A stretch of DNA of 64,000 bases, taken from positions 66,788,895 through 66,852,894 of the forward strand of contig CM043944.1 of assembly GCA_014529385.2 (NCBI GenBank), written 5' to 3'. This document shows positions 10,734-21,894 of this stretch, piece after piece (the first letter of the stretch is position 1; each line of letters begins with the position of its first letter). The translations under genes were made by a program, and so were the position numbers. Source of the DNA: Adiantum capillus-veneris (lineage: Eukaryota > Streptophyta > Polypodiopsida > Polypodiales > Pteridaceae). A model generated the notes under the pieces. It made no database searches. It was not told the DNA's origin and was given only the letters and a program-made list of their open reading frames with translations.

Positions 10734-13700
10734 ATGGCAAGTGTAGCATTTCCAACATTTAAAGGAAAGAAGGGGGAGGATTTGGTAACAAACATCCTAG
10801 ATGACTTTGAAGTAGCATGTGTAGTGAGCAACAAAGATACGGATGAATCCCGGGTTAGAATCTTTAAGCATCTCATGAAGCTAGAAGCTAGATCATGGTA
10901 CAATGCACTTCCACAAGCAACCAAGGATGACTAGGAACCCTTAAAAACCGCTTTTAAGAGGCGCTTTGGGGGAGGTACCACTTCAGAAAAGTTGTGCGAC
11001 AAGTTGAGATACTTGAAGCAGGAGGGTCTTTTAGAATATGCCACCTATGAGTCCAAATTTGTGGATTTGTGGGAATGGTGGGTTGAGTCACGGGCTAGGG
11101 GGGAAGCTGCACCCGATTTCCTAAAAAAAGATCGATTCACGCATGGCTTATGGCCGCTTCTCAAGGAGAAGGTGAAAGGTAGATTCCCAGCTACGTACGA
11201 GTTAGCCGTTGAGATTGCTCGCCTTAAAGACAAGAAGTTGCGAATGAAAGCCAAAGAAACCGAGTCAACAAAATCAGAAACATCGCGTCGACCAGCAACT
11301 ATGACAACCACCATTCCACCACCACCACCGGCTCTTGGGGTAAGAGATGACCAACAAGATATGTTGGCCCATATTACTGACCAACTGCAGAATTTGTCTG
11401 TTCACTTAATACAAGAAGGGAGGAGTCAAGAAAGAGATCAAGACCCTGGAAGAGCACGACGACAAAATAGGGAGTATCATTGCTACAACTGCGAAGAAGA
11501 CGGTCACGGTATGTACTACTGTCCCAAACCACGACAAAACTATAATAGAGGAGGTAGGAGGAACCAATTGTCACCCCCTAGAGAAAGAACACCCCCACCC
11601 CGAGAACCACCCCCACCAACACAAATTCTACGTCCACCCCAGACACCACTACAAGCATCCATCCCACCTCTTCCACCAGCCCCACCACCTGATCGCCCTA
11701 TAAACATCATAAGGCTAGAAGAGAAAGGAAAAGCCATAGTAGTGGATCCACCCAGAGCAAAGGAGAGGGACAAGGGTAAGGAGAAGGTAACCTTTTTAGA
11801 ACCACTTGAAGCCATGACTGTGAAAAGAGCTAGGAGGGAGAAAGCTACACAATCAGATGATGAGAGAAGCATGAGAGGAGAAACTAGCAAGAGGCCATCC
11901 AGGCCACGACGCAAATTGGGCATCACCGACTTCCAGCTAGGGGAAAGTTCTAAGCCCTATGATCTAACATTGGATGTGGCAGAGCAAGGACCGAAGATTA
12001 CATGGCCACAGCTGCTACATCTTACACCAAAAGTAAGGCGACAATGGTCTAAAATGGTAAGTACAAGATGCTCCAAAACAAAGGTAGCCGGAGCAATTTC
12101 GGGATGCAACATGGATGACATCCTTCCAATTGTTGACGTAAACATAAGAGGAAAGAGGGTTGGAAACACCTTTATTGATGGAGGTGCACAAATCTGTGTA
12201 ATGAGCGAAGCTATGATGCTTCGATTAGGGCTCGAGGTTGACAGGCCTTCTCCATGCAAGGCAAAGATGGCAAACAGCGCAAAAGTAAAGTGTGCTAGTG
12301 TGGTAAGTGCCGTGAAAATCAAAGCTTTCAACATTGAGGTAGAGGTAGATGTTTTTGTAATGCCTACTAAGGGGGAGGACTATCCATTAATTTTGCGAAG
12401 GCCATGGTTGATGGCCATGAAGGCAAAACAGGACTGGGGTACTGGCCTTCTACGCATGACCGGTAAGAAAGGGGAGACAATCTACTACGACATGAGGATA
12501 TGCAAGCAGAAGCAAATGAATCTGGAAACATCGGCAGATGAAACCACTAGCGAATCTTCCAGTTCTGAGGAGGAGACCACATCCACCGACGAAAGTGACA
12601 GTTCCATTGATGTGATGGGTATCATTATGAAGGATCCACAAAGGGTAAGCACAATTGGTGATCCATCACCAAAAGGGCAACCCAATAAAGAGGAGAGCAA
12701 ATCACCTGGCCTAGGAGGAAGTAGGTTGAAGGGTATGTTGTCTATGGAATTAACACTTGAGGAGAAAGATAGTTTTTTGCAAATGTTGATGGGATTTCCT
12801 AACCTGTTCATTGACAACTATGAAAGAATCACAGGCATTACAGTGGTGGAACATCATATTAAGCTGAAGGAAGGGGTAAAACCAGTTGTGCAAAAGCTAC
12901 AACGACTGGGGGTCATACAAGAAAAGGCACTCTTGGCTGAGGTAAGGAAATTGCTGGAGGCGGGATTCATCTATCCTGTAGAAAACTCAGAATGGGTGTC
13001 ACCCGTAGTGGTGACGCCTAAAAAGAATGGTAAGTGGAGGGTCTGTGTTGACTACAAACCACTAAATGCAGCTACAAAGAGAGACCACTTTCCTCTCCCT
13101 TTCTTGGATGAAATTCTGAATGAAGTAGTGGGTTTTGAATGCTATACCGTCTGTGATGGTTATTCTGGATACTTTCAAATACGCATAGCCTTGGAAGATC
13201 AGCTAAAAACCACTTTTATCATGCCATGGGGTTGTTTTGCATATAGGGTTATGCCATTTGGTCTCACAAATGCACCTGCCACATTCCAAAGATATGTCAC
13301 ATATGTTTTTCAACCGTTCTTTGGAACATCCATAAGAGTGTTCATTGATGATTTTTGTATATATAGCTCCCGTATTTCACATTTAGAAAAGGTAACTGAA
13401 GGTTTGGCCAGGTTGCAGAGCCTAGGCGGGCAATTAAATGTGGATAGATGTCAGATTGGGGAGAGTAAAGTCATTCTACTAGGCCATGAAATTTCAGCAA
13501 GAGGTATCAACGCCGACCCAAGTAAGGTGTCCGTACTCATAGCCCTACCTTCACCAACGACCACACGTCAACTGGTCTCTTTTCTACAGAAGGTGAGGTA
13601 CTTAAGTAGATTCATACATCTACTATCACAACTTGTTCTACCACTGCAACAACTCACTCAAAGATCAACTTTCACTTGGGATGAGGAAAGTGAACATCAC

Positions 13701-14633
13701 TACAACAAGGTAAAGGAGGTCTTAGCCACTCTGCCAACTATCTCACCACCTAAGTGGGATGAAAAATTCTATGTCACCTCAAGTGTTGGTGATGACTCAT
13801 TGGGGGTTGTGCTACTCCAAAATGATACGACGACATCTTTCATGAGGCCAATCTACTTCTCTAGTCGAATGATGACAGAAGGAGAGAAAGGTTTCACCCA
13901 TGTGGAACACTTAGTCCTAGCTCTTAGATTTGCAACTACAAAGTTTAGGTCATATTTGCTGCCTAAGCAATTTGTAATTCTAACCACGGATGAAATATTT
14001 TCCTATGTTGTACAACACATGGATGTGTCTGCTAGAATTACTAAATGGCTAGTTCGTCTGCAAGAGTTTGACTACACGGTACAGGTAGAAAGCACGACAA
14101 GGGCAAGTTTGGGGGGACTCATGACCTACCAAGTCTTTGAAAGGAAGGAGAAGAAATCTAAGGAAGGAGAAGTCCGATTACCTCCAGTACCACCGATGGT
14201 AGAAGGAGCATACTCTGTCTACTTTGATGGAGCCTACAAGCGAGCGTTCGACAAAGCAGCTGCAGGCATAGTGGTCTTTGATGAGAAAGGGACAATGGTA
14301 TTTTCGTTGGGCCAATTGTTAGATTCACATTATAACAATGAAGCTGAGTATGCAGCACTAACCAAGGGTCTACAATGGTGCATCTCGCAAGGTGTACAAC
14401 GCCTTAATGTATTTGGGGATGCTCTACTTCTGGTAAGGCAAGTAAATGGAGCATGGACATGCAAGAATCCTAGTTTAAGGACTCACTTAAATGGTGTAAA
14501 AACCTTGTTGGGTAAGTTTGAAGAAGTTCAAATACACCATATCCCAAGGGCTCAAAACCAAGAAGCAGATGCCCTAGCAAGTGAAAGACTACAGGAAGTG
14601 GTGGTTGGAGCAATAAAACTAAAGCGGAGGTAA
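10734..14633 (+). pseudogene. Gag-protease-RT-RNase H-aRNase H polyprotein of element B
   Basis: The likely start is ATG 10734 (MASVAFPTFKGK). One frame runs to TAA at 14631-14633, broken only by TAG at 10932-10934, where related gag proteins have Trp. Gag contains the retrotransposon gag core, then a zinc knuckle C-x2-C-x4-H-x4-C at about 11483-11523. A proline-rich segment follows. The protease motif is F-I-D-G-G-A near 12175. RT spans about 12930-13650, with [11 protein letters not shown] and active site F-I-D-D-F-C near 13340. The native RNase H (about 13670-14090) has Ser where the first catalytic Asp belongs. The archaeal-type RNase H (about 14215-14590) keeps YFDGA, NNEAEY, GDA and QEADALA. 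The middle Gly in the protease motif is unusual but shared with C. Confidence 0.93.
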
Positions 14634-15889
14634 TGGCCACAAGGTATCGACTCATCAATGACGGTTTGTACCGTAAGGGTAAGGACCAAATACTCAGGAA
14701 GGTCCCTCTCTCTCAGGAAATCACGGGAGTAATTTCTAGCTGTCACGACGGGGTTTGTGGTGGTCACTTTGCCCTAGACATAACAAGTAGGAAAATCTTG
14801 CAGGCAGGCTTCATATGCCCTAGCCTCAACCGTGATGTACACCACTGGTGCAAAACATGTAAGTTGTGTCAAAAGGCCGGCAGTAGGTCACTTATGCCTG
14901 AACCACAGACACCTATTCTCTCATATGGCCCATTTGAAAAATGGGGTATCGATGCCATTGGGCCATTACCTAGGGACAACTCAGGAAAATTCTACATTAT
15001 CATGGGGGTCGACTACATGACTAGATGGGCACAGGCTATAGCCACCACTAGAATCACAGCGGTAGAGGTAGCTAAATTTATGTACGAGCACATATGCTGT
15101 AGGTTTGGCACACCTTTAGAGATCATCTCTAATAGAGGGCCATGTTTCAGAGCAGACTTGGTAGGAGAATTAATGTAGAAACTGAGCATTACAAGGAGGC
15201 ACTCTTCACCATATTACCCTCAATGTAATGGCCTAGTTGAAAAGGTAAATGGAATGGTTTCTAAAATTATTATCAAGCAGGTAAACAATCATCCTGGAGA
15301 CTGGGATAAGTATCTACTACAAGCTTTATGGGCCTACAGAACTTCATTTCGTACATCCTTGGGATTCACACCGTATCATCTAGTATTTGGTAAGGAAGCA
15401 ATCTTGCCCATTGAAGTGCAACTACAAAGTCTCAGAGTAATGGCAAGCCAGCTTCAACAGCCCAACATGCATTTGAGAGATCACATCATCAACTTGGAAA
15501 GACTGCAGCTGGACAGAGAAGAAGCAATAAATTATTATGCAGCAAAAGCAGAGCATAGACGGCTTAGCTTTAACGAGCATCTCCGGAAAAAAGAATTGAA
15601 GAAAGAAATGTTGGTGCTCCGCTACGACAATCGCTTCGACACGCGCAAGGATAAGAAACTCCTACTCCGATGGGAAGGTCCTTTCATCGTCAGGAAAAAG
15701 TATGCCAATGGAAGCTACCAGCTTATGGAGGCTGATGGAAAACTTCATAAAACCAGGGTAAATGGTTGGCGACTTAAACCTTATTTTCTTCGATTTGAAC
15801 AGGCTCCACCAATTGACATTCCAGATGAGGACACACCATCAGCCGCCACCTCCGACGATAATGATCAAACAGATGAGCTAGAGAGATGA
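14633..15889 (+). pseudogene. Integrase of element B, inactive
   Basis: The frame begins with ATG 14633, which overlaps the TAA of the preceding ORF (TAATG), a -1 frame relation. By alignment with C, about 40 residues between aRNase H and integrase are missing, so a deletion is likely. The HHCC zinc domain is present (CGGHFA... and WCKTCKLCQ, about 14745-14875). The core has WGIDAIGP, but the second catalytic position reads S-N-R-G instead of S-D-x-G (AAT at 15131-15133). TAG at 15176-15178 interrupts the core; the frame resumes in phase with PYYPQCNGLVEK and runs to TGA at 15887. The C-terminal domain has LRWEGPFIV. It should insert cDNA into DNA but cannot work as written. Confidence 0.9.
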
Positions 15890-15901
15890 ATGCCTCTAGC
15901 C

Positions 15902-15917
15902 AAAAGGGGAGGGCTAA
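15902..15917 (+). other. Polypurine tract of element B
   Basis: AAAAGGGGAGGGCTAA directly precedes the 3' LTR start TGATGGGGGC. Element C has the same GGGGAGGGCTAA. Confidence 0.9.
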
Positions 15918-17462
15918 TGATGGGGGCTTTTCACAAGCCAAGCTCCCATACCCCTCTTCTCTCGTCCCCACCCCATGAAAATCCCTCTTAGGGAGGGAGT
16001 GATAAAAGGCATTGGAAAAAGTAAGAAAAAAATAAAGTATGATTATGTAAATATATAAGAAAGGAAAAATAGGCCACCTCATGCCTTTGGGGTAGCCCAT
16101 CCCCACCTTGCCTCCTTTTTCTTCACTGTTGCCCCGCCGGGTGTCCCTTTTCCTCTCCTCCACTCAAAAGGTCAACCCCCTCTCTCTTCCCCTTGTCCTT
16201 TCTCCTTTCTCTCTCCCCTCAAGCTACCCCACCTCTCACCAATAATGCACTATAACTCAACAATAATGCACCATAACTCACATGCAACTTACCCTATCTT
16301 CCAAAATAGTATACCCCACCCCCTATTTCTCTCTCCTATCATATCCCATGACCCAAATACTCCCCTCTCTCTCTAAAGGGTGCCATGTCTCTTGTCTTGT
16401 AGCTAAATAACCTCCCCCACACTCACACACACTCAGTTTCACTGAAAAAGGTACCCACAGACCCATCCCCACCCGGTGGTTACCTGATTTTTCTTGTGTT
16501 CACACACATCTGCACACAGATTCACCTCTGAACACACTCCCCTCTCTCCCCTCTTGTAATTACTTTATTCTCCATGTCACCTCTCACTTTTTTTTCATCA
16601 ACCCATCTCTCTCTCTTAGTCTCTCTCTCATGAGACTGCTGTTCTGGCACATATACACACAGCGAGACAAGTGGGGCCCACAGTCACATGGCCTATGTAG
16701 ATAATGATTTCTTCATTTTTAAATTCTAGAATTTCTCCCCCCTCCTCCCTTATATAAGGAGGGGTCACCATCACACTAAACACACACACCATCACCAAAG
16801 AGTACACTATGCACTGTGTGTGTCTAGTGCACACACACACACCCACACCATCACCATCACCGCAATCACCATGCTCATCTTGAGCATGACTCTTACACCC
16901 TTGGGCTATGGAAGATGAAGGGAAACTAAATGAAGGACGATGGCCATAACCCTCGTGCGAGTCTTCGCCATCAACTCCCACCTCTCCGCCATGTGCTCTA
17001 CCATGCTCTCCCTTCTCATTCCCCTACCCTATGCTCCCCATTTCATCGCCTTATTCTCTAAATAAATATTGAGGTTTTGTGAGTATGTTTTCTTGCAATG
17101 TTTTGCCCATGTGAGGTGTGCGGAATCGCCACCTAGTCTTGTGTTTGGAGTGAGCTTGTGTATGTGTGAAGGGTGTGCGGATTCGCCATCCTTTTGTGGT
17201 GCCTAAGTACTAAGCCGCTATACCCCCTCGCTCACCCTCTCTCTCTCTCACTTGATCTCATTCCCTTTCCTCTTCATCATTACTCCCAAGCATCCATCTC
17301 TCTTGGATGAAAACTTTGTTATGGTGGTGTGTTGTTTGCATCCTAGCCGCTGAAGCTAGGTGGTGCCCCGTGTTTGCTTTACCATGACAGGCTCGAGGCG
17401 CGCAATTCGGTCCCCGGTGTTTTAGAGGCCGTCGGGGTTCGGGGTTCGCTTTGCTCCCGTCA
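15918..17462 (+). repeat. 3' LTR of element B
   Basis: Near-identical to the 5' LTR along its whole length, with scattered substitutions such as AAAACCCC/AAAATCCC near the start and TAGACC/TAGCCC. It ends CTCCCGTCA at 17462 and is followed by the target copy acga. Confidence 0.95.
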
Positions 17463-18002
17463 ACGACGTGCTACATGCTAGATTTCCAAATACTCCCGAT
17501 CAACATTTTTCACAATATTGGCTGAAGGGCTACATAAAAACGTTTTTGAAAACCAAGCAGTCCAATGTACGGTGCACAATGGCCAATCGAGGTAGAGATC
17601 TAGATAGGATCTATTGCAGTGGCAACATGGAATATGCGGAGTGGGAGTGGAAAATGCAAGAAAAGAGCGATCACACTGTACCAGGCTCATTCTATAGACA
17701 ATAACGTGAAGCTCAAGCCTAACAAACTCCCACGAACTATGGCTCGGGATGCAAAGCAACATGGAATGCCAAATATGTAAGATTCATTAAATTATAGCCT
17801 AAATTGGTTATTAAAAAGAGTATAGTTGATGATTTGTTATTGTTATTACTAACTTATGAAATATCATTCTTAGTCAACAAACCAGAGAGATGGGTAATTT
17901 TTGGGAGCGGCATACAAACTTTAAAACTTGGCGATGGTTGTTTGAGAATAACCACATCTCTCGGGAGCAATTCGACGCAGCAGTTGGATCACTAAAAGCG
18001 GT
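17463..18002. other. Unclassified DNA between element B and LTR D
   Basis: It starts with the acga target copy of B. An open frame at 17468-17704 (78 codons, with HFSQYWLKGYIK and NMEYAEWEWKMQ) and a second coding-like stretch near 17890-18000 (FKTWRWLFENNHIS) look protein-like. I do not recognise a family. They could be fragments of a transposon protein. No start, stop or splice context supports an intact gene. Confidence 0.4.
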
Positions 18003-18349
18003 AATGACTTGCAAATGGAGATGGTTCGTTATGTTGCTATCGTAGAGCTTGTACAAAAATCATTCAATGCTTAGTGAATGCTAAACATTTCCAACACACA
18101 TACACTATCTTAGGGTGTGGAAGACCTCTCACCACAATACCCTCTTACAATGGATACAAAATTGGCAATGAAAACACACTAAAACACTTTCTAAAACAAG
18201 ATAAACGATAAAACTCAAAGTACACAAGTCACCTTGAATTCACTAAACCGTATTTCACAAGTGAAAGGACGAAGATTTGAACGTTGAATCACGCCTTTGA
18301 TGCACCAACCCTCAATTTATTAATGATGGAGGAACATATACAATAGTGG
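18003..18349 (-). repeat. Antisense LTR D, left piece
   Basis: This is the reverse complement of the R-U5 part of the C LTR (about 20205-20545), for example CACAAGTCACCTTGAATTC and CTTAGGGTGTGG. The last roughly 320 bp of the LTR are missing at the left, so D is truncated. The sequence continues without loss in the right piece after element C, so C landed inside D. The last four bases are gtgg, the target duplication. Confidence 0.9.
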
Positions 18350-19795
18350 TGATAGCCGTTTTTCGGCTCTCCATAATTGCCATAGTAAGTTACTGCACCC
18401 TACCAAATTCACCCAAACGCTATGGCTATCCCTACCATTTCACTGTACATAGGCGTGTGTGAGTTACTCCTTATCTCCTTAAAAACCCTCAGCTAGCTAG
18501 TCACTAGGCTAATTGAGCCAAAAAAATAAATAAAATCAAAAAAATAAAATATATTATGGCCCATTTGTGTGTAAATATTGCATTATATATATGGCCTAAA
18601 TATAGGGATTTTTATAATTATTCTAGTATTTTATTTAAATATTTATACTTGGGTGTGTGTTTTATTAAACCTATGTACACCTTCTTTCATCCTCTTACAC
18701 CATAAGTATTTTGCTAATGTGTACATACTCTAACCTTATATTTTTTCTTTTATACAAATCACCCCCACATTTTCACCCTCAACCTCGTGAAAACAAAAAA
18801 TTGAATTCTACTCATTGGTCACGTTTATTATATTATTTACTTGCATACCTTTTCCTCTTTCACCCAAAATAATTCAAAGAGGGACCATATCATATGATTC
18901 CAATATCTTTCTATATCCATAACTCCTCCATATTTTTCTAACACCATTATGATATGACAAAGGAGGGGCTCACTCTTGGATGCATTGTACAAATTCAACA
19001 AAGGAGGGGGCCACTAAAGACTTTTTGTGAAGAAAAAACAGGTCTTTTGGTGGGATTTTTAATATCTATCTCCACTTCGAATTTGGAGCGGTGGTCAAAA
19101 GAGAAAATGTAGCCCACGCTCTGAATAATCACCTCAAACTTTTTCATAATTTTTGGAGCTACCAGCAGTGAGATATGAGTTTTTGAGTGGACCCGACTCT
19201 GCCCACTTTTCTCACAAGTAGCCCATAGTCTTCTCTCACCTCTTTCCACACTTCTACACACACATACACACATTCCTTTCAATCCCTCACTCAAACCTGC
19301 ACCTTCAATGGTTTCTCTCACCTTCTTTACCATTAACCTCCCCACTTACTTCCATAGCTCTCATATGAGCTCTCCATGTACATACACCATCTCTATGCCT
19401 CTCTCTATTATCTCCAAAGTACAACTCCATCTTACTCCTTATATATATACATAAATTCAGCATGTGTACCATGCTTAACCTCTATAAATCAAGAGATCTC
19501 ATCAACGGAATCACCATTTTTATCACGATAATCAACCTTGGCGGCGGTGGCGTAAAGAAGGGAGGACCAAGAAGAAGATCGATAGTCATTTTGAGAACCT
19601 ACACAAGTAAGTCCAAAACTTCTTCAAGCTTCACCATCACAAGGATTTGCTCACTTCATTCAACCATCTTACTTCAACCATTTCCCCCATTCTACCCATT
19701 GTAAATATATCATTAACTTTCTAGTGATTACTAACACTAACCACTAACATACTAACACAAAATAGCATTGACCTAACCATAAAAGACACCTCACC

Positions 19796-19846
<51 letters not shown>

Positions 19847-20016
19847 TACTTACTTTTACCTTATCTACCATAAATAATTCTCTCTTTTGAGCCCACACCC
19901 ATGACTCAAGCAGACAAAGAAGGCCCGCAATGTTTTGATATTCAAAAAAATCATAATCTTGATTTGTTATCTTATAAATTAGGATTTCCAATAATCTTAA
20001 TGAGGGGTCTCCAACG

Positions 20017-20025
20017 TATAAATAG
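20017..20025 (+). promoter_or_regulatory. TATA box of LTR C
   Basis: TATAAATAG followed by GCCCCTC. The same box occurs in the 3' LTR near 28573 and in LTR A at 5247-5255. Confidence 0.65.
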
Positions 20026-20696
20026 GCCCCTCTTCTTCTTGTAAAACAACCTCCAATATCTCACATAGCACACCAACACTCTATGCGTGAGGAGAGACTT
20101 AGGTGTAGCAACCACTTGTGAGCTTCACTCTTGGTGTGAGAGAAGCCTTCAAGCTACACATTGCAAGTGAGAGAGCGTGAGTTCCATAAATCTGAAAACC
20201 ACTATTGTATATGCTCCTTCATCATCAATAAATTGAGGTTTGGTGCATCAAAGGCATGATTCGACGTTCAAATCTTCGTCCTTCTATTTGTGAAATAGAG
20301 TTTGGTGAATTCAAGGTGACTTGTGTATTTTGAGTTCTATCGTTTGATCTTGCTTTGGAAAGTGTTTTAGTGTGTTTTAATTGCCAATTTTGTGTCCATT
20401 GTAAGAGGGTATTGTGGTGAGAGGTCTCCCACACCCTAAGACAGTGTGTGTGTGTGTGTTGGCAATGTTTAGCAATCACTAAGCATAGAGTGATTTTTTG
20501 TACAAGTTCTACGATAGCATCATAACGAACCATCTCCATTTGCAAGTCACAAATAAGGTATTACGCAAAATCCTTTTCTCTCTCTCTTCCCTTTGCTCTA
20601 GCTCTCTCTGGTCCATTTTGTGTGTGTCTTGGTGTGAGGTTGCTTGTGTGTGTTGTGTGGTGCATCTTCTTGGTTGTACCAAATTCTCTCTTGCGT

Positions 20697-20729
20697 CCTA
20701 GTTCGCATACCATAACTAGGTGGTGCCCC
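20697..20729 (+). other. U5 hairpin plus primer-site-like TGGTGCCCC in LTR C
   Basis: CCTAG (20697-20701) can pair with CTAGG (20716-20720); TGGTGCCCC (20721-20729) follows. The true primer site is about 140 bp downstream. Confidence 0.6.
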
Positions 20730-20867
20730 TATCTTGTTTGGGTTTGGCTGTGGGTTTGTTTTTTTGTTGTGCTTGTGGTTGCCCCAGCCCCAATTGAGCA
20801 GCACGGGAGCCTTGAGGGGTGTTTAGAGGTCGCCTTTCTTGTTGCCCGCCCCGGACCGCCTCAATTT

Positions 20868-20879
20868 TGGTGCCCCCAC
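20868..20879 (+). other. Primer-binding site of element C
   Basis: TGGTGCCCCCAC lies four bases after the LTR end and is identical to the site of element B. Confidence 0.85.
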
Positions 20880-20938
20880 GGAGGACGGCTTGTATATTTT
20901 TGTGTAGGATCAACCTTTAGACAAGTCAAGTAGTTTTC

Positions 20939-21151
20939 ATGAATCACGAAAATTTGTATGATCCTTTCATTCCCATTGCAAGACAAAAGGTACACATAAA
21001 TCTTAGTACTAAGTTTCAATTTCAACGAGTAATTCGTAGAATTTTGGGCCCTCGTAGGTTGGCTGAGATAAACGCTTCAGTAAATCCTTTTATTTTGCCT
21101 CTTATTAGGTACTACCTTAGTTTGGACGTCTATATTTTTGTTTTGTTTTAA
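20939..21151 (+). CDS. Small conserved leader ORF of element C, copy a (70 aa)
   Basis: This 70-codon frame begins M-N and ends DVYIFVLF. It is the first of two adjacent, diverged copies; the second starts 21 bases after this stop. Shared pattern: basic or amphipathic start, then Q-[RH]-V-I or similar, G-x-x-R-x-x-E-I, then N-P-F-I-L-P-L-I and D-V-x-I-F-V-L. Element B has one homologous frame at 10433-10651. No known domain was recognised. A short secreted, membrane or RNA-binding peptide are all possible, as is a purely regulatory upstream ORF. Confidence 0.65.
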   Translation: MNHENLYDPFIPIARQKVHINLSTKFQFQRVIRRILGPRRLAEINASVNPFILPLIRYYLSLDVYIFVLF

Positions 21152-21172
21152 GAATTAGGTCATGAATAGACA

Positions 21173-21391
21173 ATGAATAATGGCCCAGGAATAGAGGTTT
21201 TCCCCTTCCATTTCACTCCACACATTAGATTAAACATTGCAATTAGTAGAAAAATCCATTTTCAACAACGTATGGTGTTCATGTTTGGTGCCCAAAGAGT
21301 AGGAGAAATTATCGCCTCACCAAACCCTGTCATCCTACCTCTAATTGATTATCATAGGTCATTTGATGTGAATATTTTCATTTTGTTGTAG
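21173..21391 (+). CDS. Small conserved leader ORF of element C, copy b (72 aa)
   Basis: This 72-codon frame begins M-N and ends DVNIFILL. It is similar to copy a over the C-terminal two thirds (RKIHFQQR versus KFQFQR, A-Q-R-V-G-E-I-I-A-S versus P-R-R-L-A-E-I-N-A-S, N-P-V-I-L-P-L-I versus N-P-F-I-L-P-L-I). The nucleotide sequences have diverged strongly while the frame and length stayed, which suggests the peptide was under selection when the element was active. Gag starts 69 bases downstream of its stop. Confidence 0.65.
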   Translation: MNNGPGIEVFPFHFTPHIRLNIAISRKIHFQQRMVFMFGAQRVGEIIASPNPVILPLIDYHRSFDVNIFILL

Positions 21392-21459
21392 AATAGATTG
21401 CAATTTAGAGAATATTATTGAAAAAAACAAAAAACGTGCGTCACTTTGGAATCAATTCG

Positions 21460-21894
21460 ATGGAGAGCCAACGCCAAATGTCTGGATATCCTCTTTTCTT
21501 TAGAGAGCCTGAAGAGGATGCAGAATTATTTTTGGCGAATTTCATGATGTCTTGCTGTATCAAGAGGATAGTAACTGATCAAGAACGTGTAGAGATGTTT
21601 GACGTGGTCCTTAGGAAAGTTGTTAGCACTTGGTTTGATTCTTTGCCTGAGGAAGTTAAAGGGAATTACACGGAAGTTGTGAATCATTTTAAGAGGTACT
21701 TCTTTGATCCCCAAAACACTCAAAAGCTATGGCAAGATATTGTCTCTCACAAAAAAAAAGACTTAGATGACTACTACATGTATAAACAAGAGTTTCTACG
21801 TCTTTGGGCTGTATGGGTGAGAAATGTTTCTAACCTTGGTGATGGTGCAGAGTTCCTAAAGAAAGAGAGGTTCATAGCCCGGACTCTTTCCTGA
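21460..21894 (+). pseudogene. Gag N-terminal part of element C
   Basis: The likely start is ATG 21460 (MESQRQMSGYPLFF). The frame carries the retrotransposon gag core, with FDSLPEEVKGNYTEVVNHF and YYMYKQEFLRLWAVW. It ends at TGA 21892, but the sequence continues in another frame with G-L-F-P-D-L-K, the counterpart of G-L-W-P-L-L-K in element B. A one-base indel near 21875-21885 therefore separates it from the rest of gag. Gag would build the virus-like particle in the cytoplasm. Confidence 0.85.

Larger units (their letters stand above)
8331..17462 (+). mobile_element. Complete Ty3/gypsy dual-RNase-H retrotransposon B
   Basis: Two LTRs of 1546 and 1545 bp (8331-9876 and 15918-17462), both TG...CA, bracket a primer-binding site, leader ORFs, gag-pol and a polypurine tract. 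The 4 bp acga occurs on both sides (8327-8330 and 17463-17466), a perfect short target-site duplication. The LTRs differ by only scattered substitutions, on the order of 2 percent by eye, so insertion was fairly recent. The copy is probably immobile on its own: gag-pol has a TAG, pol changes frame before integrase, and integrase has a TAG and has lost its second catalytic Asp. The pol order RT-RH-aRH-IN is that of the Tat group. Confidence 0.95.
18350..20863 (+). repeat. 5' LTR of element C
   Basis: It begins TGATAGCCG and ends CCGCCTCA. A TATA box TATAAATAG lies at 20017-20025 and a pure (CT)n run near 19801-19845. Compared with the 3' LTR it lacks a block of about 130 bp near 18935 (present at about 27350-27510), so a deletion happened after insertion. 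Other differences are scattered point changes. Confidence 0.95.

Noticed and set aside
14625-14640. Programmed -1 frameshift at the TAATG overlap in B
   Set aside because: No slippery heptamer is visible, and comparison with C suggests a deletion of about 40 residues at this point, so mutation is simpler.
15774-16163. Minus-strand ORF repeated at 8319-8576
   Set aside because: Antisense of LTR B; the similarity only reflects the two LTR copies.
19801-19845. CRISPR-like or satellite array
   Set aside because: Regularly spaced motifs in the window are dinucleotide runs, minisatellites or LTR copies; there are no direct repeats with unique spacers.
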